Shown here: piece after piece, positions 24,755 to 33,846 of the stretch
Position numbering within the stretch: position 1 is the first letter of the stretch
Layout of the letters: each line of letters starts with the position of its first letter
Assembly: GCF_011046535.1 (NCBI RefSeq)
Contig: NZ_CP049257.1
Span: forward strand, 3,844,001 to 3,908,000
DNA: 64,000 bases
Source: Nocardioides anomalus
GTDB lineage: Bacteria > Actinomycetota > Actinomycetes > Propionibacteriales > Nocardioidaceae
Direction: 5' to 3'
Notes under the pieces: model-generated
Databases searched by the model: none
What the model saw: only the letters and a program-made list of their open reading frames with translations
What the model was told of the DNA's origin: nothing
Translations under genes and position numbers: made by a program

Positions 24755-25617
24755 GCCAGCTCCGCCACCTGGTCGACCAGCACCACGTCGGAGGAGGTCG
24801 GGATGAGGTGGACCTCGTCGGTGCCGGCGTCCTCGAGCCGGCGCAGCAGGTCGCGCAGCTCAGCCGGAGTGCCGGCGAAGCCGGTGGTCGGCGCCATCGC
24901 GTCGACCAGGGAGGCCGGGATCCAGTCCATGTAGTGCCTCAGGTGGCGGTGGACCTGGGCGCGGGCGGCGTCGCGGTCGGCGGAGAGCGCGACCCAGAAC
25001 GACGTGGTCAGCAGCGGTGCGGGCCGGCCGGCCTCGGCCCAGGCCGACCGGGCCACGTCGTACAGGGCGGAGACGGCGGGCACGTCCAGGTCCAGCGTCA
25101 CGCCCGCCAGCCCGGACGCCCAGGACGCGGCCGAGCGCAGCGTCCTGGGCCCCATGGTGCCGACGAGCAGCGGCGGCCCGCCGTCCTGCAGCGGCGGCGG
25201 ACCGGCGGTGCCGTCGCGCCACACGGCCCGCACCTGCTCGGCGAGGTCGGTGAGGGTCCGGTAGGACTGGCGGTACGTCGAGCCGGCGGCGCGGTAGTCC
25301 TCCTCGCGGCCGCCGACGCCGAGGCCCACGGTGAGCCGGCCGCGCGAGAGCCGGTCGGCGGTGGCCAGGGCCTTGGCCAGCGGCACGGGCTGGTGCAGCT
25401 GCGGCACGATCACCGTCGTCACCAGCCGGACCCGCGAGGTCCAGGCGGAGACCGCGCCGAGCAGGGTGAGCGTCTCGGGGTTGTCGAAGGCGACGCGCTC
25501 GCCGAAGCAGAGCGACGCGTAGGGACCCTCGTCGACCGCCCGGGACCAGCGCTCGAGCGTGTCCGGCGCGGCCCACAGGTCGGGCTCCATCACCGGCAGC
25601 GTCATCCCCAGGCGCAC
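24751..25617 (-). CDS. LLM-class flavin/F420-dependent oxidoreductase
   Basis: This 288-residue luciferase-fold protein begins VRLGMTLPVMEPDLWAAPDT. Other motifs are SLCFGERVAFDNPETLTLL, TTVIVPQLHQPVPLAKALAT, SRGRLTVGLGVGGREEDY and FAGTPAELRDLLRR. It is slightly short for the family. GTG at 25617 or ATG at 25605 could be the start. It lies 12 bases downstream of the protease gene on the same strand but is unlikely to be functionally linked to it. The third LLM protein in 20 kb, it shows low similarity to the other two by eye. Confidence 0.83.
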   Translation of the reverse strand: MRLGMTLPVMEPDLWAAPDTLERWSRAVDEGPYASLCFGERVAFDNPETLTLLGAVSAWTSRVRLVTTVIVPQLHQPVPLAKALATADRLSRGRLTVGLGVGGREEDYRAAGSTYRQSYRTLTDLAEQVRAVWRDGTAGPPPLQDGGPPLLVGTMGPRTLRSAASWASGLAGVTLDLDVPAVSALYDVARSAWAEAGRPAPLLTTSFWVALSADRDAARAQVHRHLRHYMDWIPASLVDAMAPTTGFAGTPAELRDLLRRLEDAGTDEVHLIPTSSDVVLVDQVAELA

Positions 25618-25629
25618 GGGGGCAGCCTG

Positions 25630-28600
25630 TCAGAACGGCGCGGTCGAGACCCCGAGCCCGTCGACGCGCACCCGCTTGTCCTTGGCCGCGACGATCCGCA
25701 CGGTCCCGCTGCGGGGCGCCGCGAAGTGCCCGATCCGCACGGCCCGCGAGCCGACCGGACCGGCCGTGCGCACGGTGGCCAGCAGCGCGCCGTCGAGGTA
25801 GACCTTGAGCGCGCCGTACCCCGACCCGGTGCGCACCAGCAGCGCGAGCTCGCGCGCACCGGTCACGTACGTCGACAGGGCGGCGCCGCGGTGCCGGGTC
25901 TGCGAGCAGGTCCCGAGGTACGCCGCGCCGGTCGCCTTGCGCTTCCAGCTCCCGCTCGGGGTCAGGGCGGCGTCGTCCAGCGGCACGGCGAACTCGCGGG
26001 CGGCGGGCGTCTCGTCGCCGCGGGCGGCGGCCGTGAGCCGGTGGGTGCCGGCGGCGAGGTCGCGCAGCGTCAGGGACGGCGCTGCGCACGGGACCGGCGC
26101 GCCGTCGAGCCGGCAGTCGATGGCCACGGCCCGGGTCGCGGACACGCCCCAGGTGCCGGTGCCGGAGAGCAGCCAGCCGGCCGGCCCGGACGTGATCGTG
26201 GTGTCCGGCGCCGCGTCCTGGGGCGCCCTGGTGACGGTGAACGTGGCGGTCGCGCTCCCGGCGTAGGACCCGCCCACGGTGAGGGTCAGCGGGTGTGGCC
26301 CGGGCTCGGCGGCGTAGGTGCACGTCGCGACGCCGGCGGTGCTCACCGGCGCGGCCGGGCACGGCGTCGTGCTGCCGTCGCGGAAGCGCACCGTCGCCCG
26401 GTCCAGCGCACCGGGGCTGCCGTCGGCCGCCTGGGTGACCTGCGCGGTGAGCGTCACCGACGGTCCCGCGATGGTGGTCGGCGAGGTGAGCGCGACGGCC
26501 GCGTCCTCGGGCGTCACGGTGACGGTCACGTCGAAGCCCTCGCTCGCAACCCCGTCGGACACGCTGACGTGCACGGGGTAGGAGCCGGGCTCCGCGGTCG
26601 GCGTACCGCCGAGGGCCCACGACCCGGCGCCCCCGCTGAGCGCGAGCCCCGGCGGGAGACCGCTCGCGGTGGCGGTGAGGGCGCCGAGCCCCTGGCCGGT
26701 GGTGGCCGAGAAGGCCACGGACGCCGGGTCGCTGTAGACCACGGGCCAGGTCGTCGGCACCGCGTCGTGCTCGACCACGAGCGGCGGCGGCGCCCCGCTG
26801 CCCTGGAGGGCGAACGACGCGTGGTTGACGTCGTAGAAGTAGTTGCCGACGGCCTCGACGCGCAGCCGCGCCGCACCCGCGGTGAGGTCGGGCAGGGTGA
26901 CGGTCTCGCTGCCGTCGTTGGGGGTGGCGGCGGCCAGCACGGTCGGGTACGTCGCGCCGCCGTCGGTCGACAGCGTGATGCGCACCGAGGCGGCCAGCGC
27001 CGCCGTGCCGGTCGTCCACGTGACCACCTGGCTGCTGCCGCCCGGCAGCGTGGCCGGCGTGGCCTGGCTGGTGACGCGGAACGGGCCGACGCTCTTGTCG
27101 AGGGTCAGCACCACGTCGTCCGACGCGGTGCCGCCGCCCTGCGGCGACGCGTCGCGGGCGGTGAGGCGCAGGTGCAGCGCGGCCGGGGCGTACGCCGCCG
27201 TGGGCAGCAGCGCGGCGAGGCAACCGGTCTGTCCGGCTCCGGTCGGGCAGGTGCCGGTGGCGGCGTTGGTCGCCCCGGCGACCACCTGCGCGAGGTCGGG
27301 GAAGCTGCGCGTCGGGCCGCCGTCGACGACCCGGAACAGCGGGCCGCCCGTGCGCGGCTGGGTGGTCAGCGGCGTACCCGTGCCCAGGCCGCTGACGTCG
27401 GTCTGCTCCCAGGTGTAGGTGAGCGGGTCGCGGTCGGCGTCGGTCGCGCTGCCGGTGAGCGCGAACGGCGTGCGCACCGGGATGGTCCGGTCCGCCGGCG
27501 CGGTCGCGACCGGTGCGTGGTTGGTCGTGGCGGTCGCGACGCCGCCGCTCCCGGCCGCCGGGTCGCCGGCGTCGATGTCGTCGACCGCGGCGGTGAACGT
27601 GCCGGCGGCCGGCTCCACCACCGGCTCGGGGACGTCCGCGAACAGCGTGGTCCCCCAGCTGCGGAAGTAGAGCGCGAAGCCGCGGTCGTCGAAGGCGTCG
27701 CTGTCGAAGAACGGGCGGACCTGCACCGACGTGCCGCTCGGCGCCACCGCCGCGATCGCCGCCTTGATGCCGTCGGCGGTGTAGTTCGTGCCCCGGGTGA
27801 TGACCGCGGTCCTGGTGCCGGCGAAGGAGAGGCGGAACGACTCGTTGACGTCGAAGCCGGACAGCGCCACGGACTGCCACTCGAAGACCGCGTCCGGCGC
27901 CTCGGTCACGTAGTCGGCGATCTGGGCGCGGCTGGCCGAGGCGAAGACCGGGTCGGCGTGCGGCTGCAGGTCGTCGGCACCGCACACGCCGGCGTACCCC
28001 ATCACCGAGCTGCCCGAGCCGGGCTCGACCGCCGTGACGCCGTACCGGTTGCCCGCGCACGCGCCGCCGGTCCCGTCGAAGGTGTGCGTCGCGCCGAGCT
28101 GGTGGCCGAGCTCGTGGGCGACGTAGTCCACGGCGAACGCGTCGCCCGACGGCGCGGCCAGCCCGGTGCAGCCGCCCGCCTTGGTCGGGTGTCCGGCCAC
28201 GCCCAGGTACGCCGCACCGCCGCCGGCCACCCCGAGCAGCACGTGCCCGACGTCGTAGCGGCGCGCGCCGACCAGCTGCCCTGTCACCCAGCGGTTGCGG
28301 TCCAGCAGCGCCGGCTGGCAGCCCGCGGCCAGCATCCCGGCCGGGAAGCAGGCGCTCTTGCCGCACGGTCCGTTCGCGCCCTGCGCCTGCCCGGTCGTCG
28401 CGAGGTTGAGCGCGGTGTCGGTCCCGTCGACCAGCACGAACCGGATCCCGAGGTCGTCGCCGTAGACCTGGTCCAGCCGGTTGACCAGCGTCACCTTGGC
28501 CGCCAGCACCGCGGCGTCGCTCGCGGCGCCCGTCAGACCCGGAGCGACGTAGGCCGCGTAGGTCGGGTCCGACAGCAGCGCCAGCCGGTAGGTCCGCAGC

Positions 28601-29178
28601 GTCACCAGCCCGCCCGGCGTCTCGGCCACCTGCGGCACCGCTTCCCCGGTGGCGTCCTGCGGCAGGTCCGGCTCGACCAGCCCGCGCTCCGGCGCCGGCA
28701 GGCTCGCGCCGGCGTACGACAGGCTCAGCCGGTCGCCGTCGCGGTACGCCGGGTCGACGTACCACGCCGGCCCGTCGCCGAGCACCGACGCGTGCACCCC
28801 GGCCGGCGTCACGTCGATGCGGACCGTGCCCGGACCCGCCACCGCCGTCCCCGCCCACGTCCGGAGCTCCGGGTGCGCCGCGGCCAGCGCCGGCTCCAGC
28901 ACCGTCGTCGGCGACACGTCGAAGGCCACCAGCCGCCCGTCCGGGTCCGGCAGCTCCACCCGCCCCCGCTCCAGCGACCCCACCAGCGCCGCCCGGTCCA
29001 CGGCGTACGCCGCGGCGCTGCTCGGCGTCACGGTCCGCGCCCGGGCCGGGTCCAGCCGTGTCGACGCGCGCGTCCACGCGCCCGACGGCGCGGCGGCCAC
29101 GGGGGTCGGCGTCGCGGGCTGGACGAGCAGCGCGCCGAGCACAGCCGCTGCCAGGAGCGCCCGGTGGGGTCGCGGCAC
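25630..29178 (-). CDS. Secreted reprolysin-like zinc metalloprotease with Ig-like and Big repeats
   Basis: This is a 1182-residue exported protein. The signal peptide RALLAAAVLGALLVQPATPTPVAAA is followed by a propeptide-like domain to about 190. The protease domain has HELGHQLGATH (His355, Glu356, His359, His365) and a Met-turn SVMGYAGVCG, matching M12B/Reprolysin_4 metalloproteases. The C-terminal half is a chain of beta-sandwich modules: one containing NHAPVATAPADRTIPVRTPF, a putative-Ig/cadherin-like stretch, and Big-type repeats. The GTG at 29178 lies six bases behind a CACAAT box, suggesting a leaderless message. It probably degrades extracellular protein. Confidence 0.88.
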   Translation of the reverse strand: MPRPHRALLAAAVLGALLVQPATPTPVAAAPSGAWTRASTRLDPARARTVTPSSAAAYAVDRAALVGSLERGRVELPDPDGRLVAFDVSPTTVLEPALAAAHPELRTWAGTAVAGPGTVRIDVTPAGVHASVLGDGPAWYVDPAYRDGDRLSLSYAGASLPAPERGLVEPDLPQDATGEAVPQVAETPGGLVTLRTYRLALLSDPTYAAYVAPGLTGAASDAAVLAAKVTLVNRLDQVYGDDLGIRFVLVDGTDTALNLATTGQAQGANGPCGKSACFPAGMLAAGCQPALLDRNRWVTGQLVGARRYDVGHVLLGVAGGGAAYLGVAGHPTKAGGCTGLAAPSGDAFAVDYVAHELGHQLGATHTFDGTGGACAGNRYGVTAVEPGSGSSVMGYAGVCGADDLQPHADPVFASASRAQIADYVTEAPDAVFEWQSVALSGFDVNESFRLSFAGTRTAVITRGTNYTADGIKAAIAAVAPSGTSVQVRPFFDSDAFDDRGFALYFRSWGTTLFADVPEPVVEPAAGTFTAAVDDIDAGDPAAGSGGVATATTNHAPVATAPADRTIPVRTPFALTGSATDADRDPLTYTWEQTDVSGLGTGTPLTTQPRTGGPLFRVVDGGPTRSFPDLAQVVAGATNAATGTCPTGAGQTGCLAALLPTAAYAPAALHLRLTARDASPQGGGTASDDVVLTLDKSVGPFRVTSQATPATLPGGSSQVVTWTTGTAALAASVRITLSTDGGATYPTVLAAATPNDGSETVTLPDLTAGAARLRVEAVGNYFYDVNHASFALQGSGAPPPLVVEHDAVPTTWPVVYSDPASVAFSATTGQGLGALTATASGLPPGLALSGGAGSWALGGTPTAEPGSYPVHVSVSDGVASEGFDVTVTVTPEDAAVALTSPTTIAGPSVTLTAQVTQAADGSPGALDRATVRFRDGSTTPCPAAPVSTAGVATCTYAAEPGPHPLTLTVGGSYAGSATATFTVTRAPQDAAPDTTITSGPAGWLLSGTGTWGVSATRAVAIDCRLDGAPVPCAAPSLTLRDLAAGTHRLTAAARGDETPAAREFAVPLDDAALTPSGSWKRKATGAAYLGTCSQTRHRGAALSTYVTGARELALLVRTGSGYGALKVYLDGALLATVRTAGPVGSRAVRIGHFAAPRSGTVRIVAAKDKRVRVDGLGVSTAPF

Positions 29179-29246
29179 CTCAGCATTGTGGGCGGCTCCA
29201 CGCAGACCCGTGGCCGAATCGGGAGATCGCGCCTAGGTTCGGCGAG

Positions 29247-30830
29247 GTGGACACCTCGCAGCTCGTCGCCACCGCCCGCAGCCAGTCGCTCGGCGACCTG
29301 CCGCGCCGCTCGGCGCGGCGCTACCCGGACAAGCTGGCCGTCGTCGACGGCGACGTCCGGCTGACCTTCGCCGAGCTCGACGCGGTGGTGGACCGGGCGG
29401 CGGCGGCGATGGCCGAGGCGGGGCTGGTCAAGGGCGACCGGCTGGCGCTGCTGTGCCACAACTCGTGGCAGTTCGCGGTGCTGGTCTTCGCGACCGCGCG
29501 CATCGGCGTGGTGCTGGTGCCGGTGAACTTCATGCTCGGTGCGGACGAGGTCGCCTTCATCCTCGACCACAGCGGGGCCAGGGCATTCGTGGTCGAGGAC
29601 GCGCTGGTGGCCACGGCGGACGCGGCGCTCGCCTCCACCGGCGAGGGGACGGTGACGACCAGGCGCGTGGTGCGGCTGGGCGAGACCGAGGCGCCGCAGG
29701 ACTGGCCCGACCTCCAGGAGTGGCTGGACCACGAAGGCACGCCGCCGCAGGTGCTGGTCGGCGACGACGACCCGGTCCGGATGATGTTCACCTCGGGCAC
29801 CGAGTCGCGGCCCAAGGGTGCGCTGCTGACGAGCCGGTCGCTGCTGTGGCAGTACGCCACGTGCGCGATCGACGGCGAGTACTCCCCCGACGACGTCGAC
29901 GTGCACTCGCTGCCGCTCTACCACTGCGCGCAGCTCGACGTGTTCCTCGGCCCGGACGTGTGGATCGGCGCGACGTCGGTGATCCTGCGCGGGCCGGACC
30001 CGGCGACGGTCCTGGCGGCGATCGAGGAGCACGGGGCCAACCGCTTCTTCGCGCCGCCCACGGTGTGGATCGGGCTGCTGCGGCACCCGGGCTTCGACGA
30101 CGCCGACCTCGCCACGCTGACCAAGGGCTACTACGGCGCCTCGCCGATGCCGGTCGAGGTGCTCAAGGAGATGCAGCAGCGGCTGCCCGACGTACGCCTG
30201 TGGAACTTCTACGGTCAGACCGAGATGTCCCCGCTGGCCACCTCGCTCGGCCCGGACGAGCAGCTCTCGCACGCGGGTTCGGCCGGGCGCGCCTCGCTCA
30301 ACGTGGAGACGCGCATCGTCGACGACGAGGACCGCGAGGTGGCGCAGGGCGAGGTCGGCGAGATCGTGCACCGCTCGCCGCACGCGACGCTCGGCTACCA
30401 CCGCGACGAGGAGAAGACCCGCGAGTCCTTCCGGGGCGGCTGGTTCCACTCCGGCGACCTCGGGTACGTCGACGAGACCGGTCACCTCTACGTGGTCGAC
30501 CGCAAGAAGGACATGATCAAGACCGGCGGCGAGAACGTCGCGTCGCGCGAGGTCGAGGAGGCGATCTACCGCCTCGACGGGGTGGCCGAGGTCGCGGTCT
30601 TCGGGGTCAGCCACCCGCGGTGGGTCGAGGCCGTGGTCGCGGCGGTGGTGCCCAAGGCCGGCGCGACCCTCACGCCCGAGGCCGTCCTCGAGCACGCGCG
30701 CTCGGTGCTGGCGGGCTACAAGACGCCCAAGTACGTCGTCCTCGTCGACGCGCTGCCCAAGAACCCGAGCGGCAAGATCGTCAAGCGCGACCTCCGGGAC
30801 GAACACGCGGGCATCGCCGACGGTGGCTGA
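29247..30830 (+). CDS. Fatty-acid/aryl acyl-CoA synthetase (AMP-forming)
   Basis: This 527-residue ANL-family ligase has the P-loop MMFTSGTESRPKGALL, the A5 motif WNFYGQTEMSP, the hinge FHSGDLGYVDETGHLYVVDRKKDMI and the C-terminal catalytic Lys in KNPSGKIVKRDLR. Complete and in frame, it resembles FadD-type enzymes. The GTG at 29247 lies seven bases after TAGGTT (29234-29239), a likely leaderless start divergent from the protease gene. The last codons GGT-GGC-TGA lie inside a dispersed inverted repeat. The substrate cannot be told from sequence. Confidence 0.9.
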   Translation: MDTSQLVATARSQSLGDLPRRSARRYPDKLAVVDGDVRLTFAELDAVVDRAAAAMAEAGLVKGDRLALLCHNSWQFAVLVFATARIGVVLVPVNFMLGADEVAFILDHSGARAFVVEDALVATADAALASTGEGTVTTRRVVRLGETEAPQDWPDLQEWLDHEGTPPQVLVGDDDPVRMMFTSGTESRPKGALLTSRSLLWQYATCAIDGEYSPDDVDVHSLPLYHCAQLDVFLGPDVWIGATSVILRGPDPATVLAAIEEHGANRFFAPPTVWIGLLRHPGFDDADLATLTKGYYGASPMPVEVLKEMQQRLPDVRLWNFYGQTEMSPLATSLGPDEQLSHAGSAGRASLNVETRIVDDEDREVAQGEVGEIVHRSPHATLGYHRDEEKTRESFRGGWFHSGDLGYVDETGHLYVVDRKKDMIKTGGENVASREVEEAIYRLDGVAEVAVFGVSHPRWVEAVVAAVVPKAGATLTPEAVLEHARSVLAGYKTPKYVVLVDALPKNPSGKIVKRDLRDEHAGIADGG

Positions 30831-30954
30831 GGTGCGAGGAGCCCTGGCGACGAGCCTCGAAGCCAGGTGACGCGGGGCACCGGACGCGCGCGGGTGCCTC
30901 CCCTGCGGGTGCTTCGAGGCTCGGCCGTGGACGGCCTCGCACCTCAGCCACCGT
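30820..30954. repeat. REP/BIME-like long imperfect inverted repeat
   Basis: ACGGTGGCTGAGGTGCGAGG (30820-30839) is perfectly complementary to 30935-30954. Inside it, GAGCCTCGAAGC (30852-30863) pairs perfectly with 30911-30922. The transcript could fold into one long hairpin. GGTGGYTGAGG...CCTCGAAGCCA-type units are reminiscent of dispersed extragenic palindromes in Nocardioides-like genomes, from memory. It supplies the stop codon of the acyl-CoA synthetase and may act as its terminator. The rest of the 222-base spacer to 31052 shows no gene. Confidence 0.7.
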
Positions 30955-31052
30955 GACCGGGACTGACCTCCCGACCGCGCGGGAGCCCCTCCCTGCGGGT
31001 GGGGTGGCCGCACCGATGTATCAGGACCGCCGGTGGCGCTCTCCTGGGTGCC

Positions 31053-32212
31053 ATGACCGACGTGCTGCTGCCGACACCGGAGCGCGTGGACGGTCTCGGG
31101 ACCCTCACGCACCGACCGGACGACCCCACCCGCCCGACGCCGTACCTCGAGCTCGACGTGCCCCACGCCGTCGCGACGTACCACCGGCTGGCCCGGGCCC
31201 TGCCCGGCACCGCGCTGCACTACGCGGTCAAGGCCAACCCCGACCCGGTCCTGCTCGCGGCGCTGGCCCGCGCGGGCTGCCGCTTCGACGTGGCCAGCCC
31301 CGCGGAGATGACCGCGGCGACGCTGGCCGGCGCGGACCCGGGCGGGCTCGTCTACTCCAACCCGGTGAAGCGGCGCGAGGACGTCCGCTTCGCCGCCCGG
31401 CTCGGCGTGACGACGTACGCCGTCGACGCGCTCGCCGAGGTGGCCAAGGTCGCCGACGAGGCCCCCGGCAGCCGCGTGCTGTGCCGGCTGGTGACCTCCG
31501 GCGAGGGCTCGGACTGGCCGCTCTCGCGCAAGTTCGGCTGCTCCACCGGCGAGGCGGTGACCGTCCTGCGCGAGGCCGCCCGCCTCGGCCTGACCGTGGC
31601 CGGCGTCAGCTTCCACGTCGGCTCCCAGCAGCGTGATCCCGAGGCCTGGGGGGTCCGGTCCGCAGCGCGGCGGCGGTGTTCGCCGCGCTGCGGACCGAGG
31701 GGATCCACCCCTGGCTGCTCGACCTGGGCGGCGGGTTCCCCACCGCCCTGGACGCGCAGTGCCCACCGCCCGAGGCGTACGGCGCTGCGATCGAGCGCCA
31801 CCTCGCCGACGCCTTCGGCGAGGACCGGCCCACGACCATCGCCGAGCCCGGCCGGGGCATCGCGGCCGAGGCCGGCGTCCTGCACGCCAGCGTCATCGGC
31901 GTGGTGCACCGCGCCGGCACCCGCTGGGTCTTCCTCGACGCCGGCGTCTTCACCGGCCTGATCGAGACTCTGGACGAGGCGATCCGCTACCCGCTGGCCA
32001 CCGACGTCGCGGGCCCGACCGGGCCCTGCGTGCTGGCCGGTCCGACGTGCGACAGCGCCGACGTGCTCTACGAGCGGGTGCCGGTCGAGCTGCCGCTCGC
32101 GCTGGCCGAGGGCGACCGGGTGCGGTTCCACTGCGCGGGCGTCTACACCGCGACGTACTCCAGCGTCGGCTTCAACGGCTTCGCCCCGCTGGCCACCGCC
32201 GTCCGCTCGTGA
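31053..32212 (+). pseudogene. Ornithine/lysine-type decarboxylase (PLP fold III), frame broken by one missing base
   Basis: A group IV (alanine-racemase fold) decarboxylase of about 385 residues; ornithine to putrescine is the likely reaction. The first frame carries LHYAVKANPDPVLLAAL with the PLP Lys and GVSFHVGSQQRDPEAW. The second carries WLLDLGGGFP, TIAEPGRGIAAEAG, GPTCDSADVLYE with the active-site Cys, and YSSVGFNGFAP. The frames join if the G6 run at 31648-31653 is read as G7, giving WGGPVRSAAAVF. All catalytic motifs are intact, so an error or very recent mutation is likely. The ATG at 31053 starts MTDVLLPTPERV. The next gene overlaps its stop as GTGA. Confidence 0.85.
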
Positions 32213-33393
32213 GGGGGGTGCGCCGGCTGCTGGCCGGCTACGCGTGCGCCTCGGTCGCGATCGGGCTGCCCTGGCCGCTGCTCGTCGTGGCGGTCTGGGA
32301 CCAGGGGCCGCTGGTGGCGGGCCTGACCGGCGCGGCGCGGATGGCGCCGTACGTCCTGCTCTCCTGGGCCGTCGGCTCCATCGGCGACCACGTGCGCCGC
32401 GACCGGCTGGTCCGGGTCACCCTGGCCGGCCGGGTCCTCTTCCTCGGCGCCGCCGCGCTCGCGCTGGCCGCCGGCCACACGACGCTCGCGGTCGTGGGGG
32501 CGGCGCTCGCGGTCGCGGTCGGCACACCGACCTACCCCGCCATCGCGGCGGCGCTGCCGGCCATCGGCGGACCGCAGCGAGTCCGCGCCACCGAGCTGCT
32601 CGTCACCATCGAGGTCGCGGCCTGGGTCGTCGGCCCGGCCCTCGGTGGGCTGCTGCTGGCCGCGCCGACGCGACCGTGGACGCTCGCCGCCGGCGTGGCC
32701 CTGGCCGCGCTCGGCCTCGTGCTCAGCACCGGCGTCACGGTCCCCGGACCCGCCGACCGGGCGCCGCACGCCGTGGCGGGGATGCTCCGCCACGTCTTCG
32801 GCACCCCTGCCGCCCGCGGCGCCCTGGCCCTGGCCGGGCTGCTCAACCTGGTGGTCACGGCGACCGGCCTGGCGCTGCTGCCGCTCTGCCTCGGCGCATG
32901 GGGCACCGGCCAGACCGGCTTCGGCACCGCGACCGCCTGCCTGGGCCTCGGCGCCCTCGCCGCCCCGCTGCTCTCCGGCGGCCACGCCGCGGTCCGCGGC
33001 CCGCTCGCGATGGGAGCGGCCCTGGTCCTGGTCGCCGTCACGCCCGTCCACTGGGTCGTCCTGCCCGTCCTGGCGCTGGCCGGGGCCACCGGCGTGCTCG
33101 TCGAGAGCCGGGCCACCGGCGCCCTCCAGGACGCCGTACCCGACCACCACCGCGCCGGCGCCCTCGGCCTCATGGACACGGTCATGGTCGGCGCCTGCCT
33201 GATCGGCAGCCTGGTCGCACCCGCCCTCGTCGGCCTGGTCGGCGGTCGGGTGGTCCTGCTGCTGGCGGCGTCCGCCGTGGCGCTGACCGCGCTGGCCGCG
33301 CTCCGGAGTCCCTACGATGCTCGCGATGACCGACCAGCAGCGCGACCCGATCCGCGAGGCGCACCGGCAGTGGGTGCGGCACGGGTGGGCTGA
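32209..33393 (+). CDS. MFS transporter of unknown substrate
   Basis: This 394-residue protein has about ten to twelve hydrophobic segments, starting RRLLAGYACASVAIGLPWPL. The loop SIGDHVRRDRLVRVTLAGR between early helices is the typical MFS signature region. The GTG at 32209 overlaps the decarboxylase stop as GTGA, so polyamine or ornithine movement is a reasonable guess but unproven. Its 3' end overlaps the start of the MarR gene by 68 bases in a different frame. The C-terminal 20 residues are therefore constrained by two genes. Confidence 0.85.
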   Translation: MRGVRRLLAGYACASVAIGLPWPLLVVAVWDQGPLVAGLTGAARMAPYVLLSWAVGSIGDHVRRDRLVRVTLAGRVLFLGAAALALAAGHTTLAVVGAALAVAVGTPTYPAIAAALPAIGGPQRVRATELLVTIEVAAWVVGPALGGLLLAAPTRPWTLAAGVALAALGLVLSTGVTVPGPADRAPHAVAGMLRHVFGTPAARGALALAGLLNLVVTATGLALLPLCLGAWGTGQTGFGTATACLGLGALAAPLLSGGHAAVRGPLAMGAALVLVAVTPVHWVVLPVLALAGATGVLVESRATGALQDAVPDHHRAGALGLMDTVMVGACLIGSLVAPALVGLVGGRVVLLLAASAVALTALAALRSPYDARDDRPAARPDPRGAPAVGAARVG

Positions 33394-33829
33394 CGCCGCC
33401 GACGGCATGGTCATGGTCACCTCGCTGGTCCGGGCGCAGCAGCTGCTCATGGAGCGCATCGACGCCGTGCTGCGGCCGCTGGAGCTGACCTTCGCGCGCT
33501 ACGAGGTCCTGCGCCTGCTGTCCTTCTCGAGCGCCGGCGCGATGCCGATGACCCGGCTCGGCTCCCTGCTCCAGGTGCACCCGACGTCGGTGACGAGCGC
33601 GGTGGACCGCCTCGAGCGCCAGGGGTACGTCGAGCGCCAGCGCCAGGACGAGGACCGCCGGGTCGTGCTCGCGGCCATCACCGACGCCGGTCGCGCGGTC
33701 GTCGAGAGGGCCACCGACGGGCTCAACGGCGAGGTCTTCGAGCAGCCCGGGCTCGACGCGCGCCAGCTCGAGGAGCTGACGGGCCTGCTCGGCGCGCTCC
33801 GCCGCCGCGCGGGCGACACGGTGGACTGA
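33326..33829 (+). CDS. MarR-family transcriptional regulator
   Basis: This 167-residue winged-helix protein reads MTSLVRAQQLLMERIDAVL-like dimer helices, LTFARYEVLRLLSFSS, LLQVHPTSVTSAVDRLERQGY as the recognition helix, and QDEDRRVVLAAITDAGRAVV as the wing. The ATG at 33326 was chosen over 33317 because a TACGAT box (33313-33318) lies seven bases upstream, the leaderless pattern seen elsewhere here. Its promoter therefore lies inside the MFS gene. No operator is obvious. It may regulate the decarboxylase/MFS pair. Confidence 0.88.
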   Translation: MTDQQRDPIREAHRQWVRHGWADAADGMVMVTSLVRAQQLLMERIDAVLRPLELTFARYEVLRLLSFSSAGAMPMTRLGSLLQVHPTSVTSAVDRLERQGYVERQRQDEDRRVVLAAITDAGRAVVERATDGLNGEVFEQPGLDARQLEELTGLLGALRRRAGDTVD

Positions 33830-33846
33830 CCGGGTACACCTGGGGG

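Noticed and set aside
24808..29364. Open frame of about 1500 codons on the plus strand, and another of about 1400 on the minus strand, over the metalloprotease gene
   Set aside because: Both are low-complexity Arg/Gly/Ala/Pro strings caused by high GC content. The real gene is the 25630-29178 frame with signal peptide and zinc motif.
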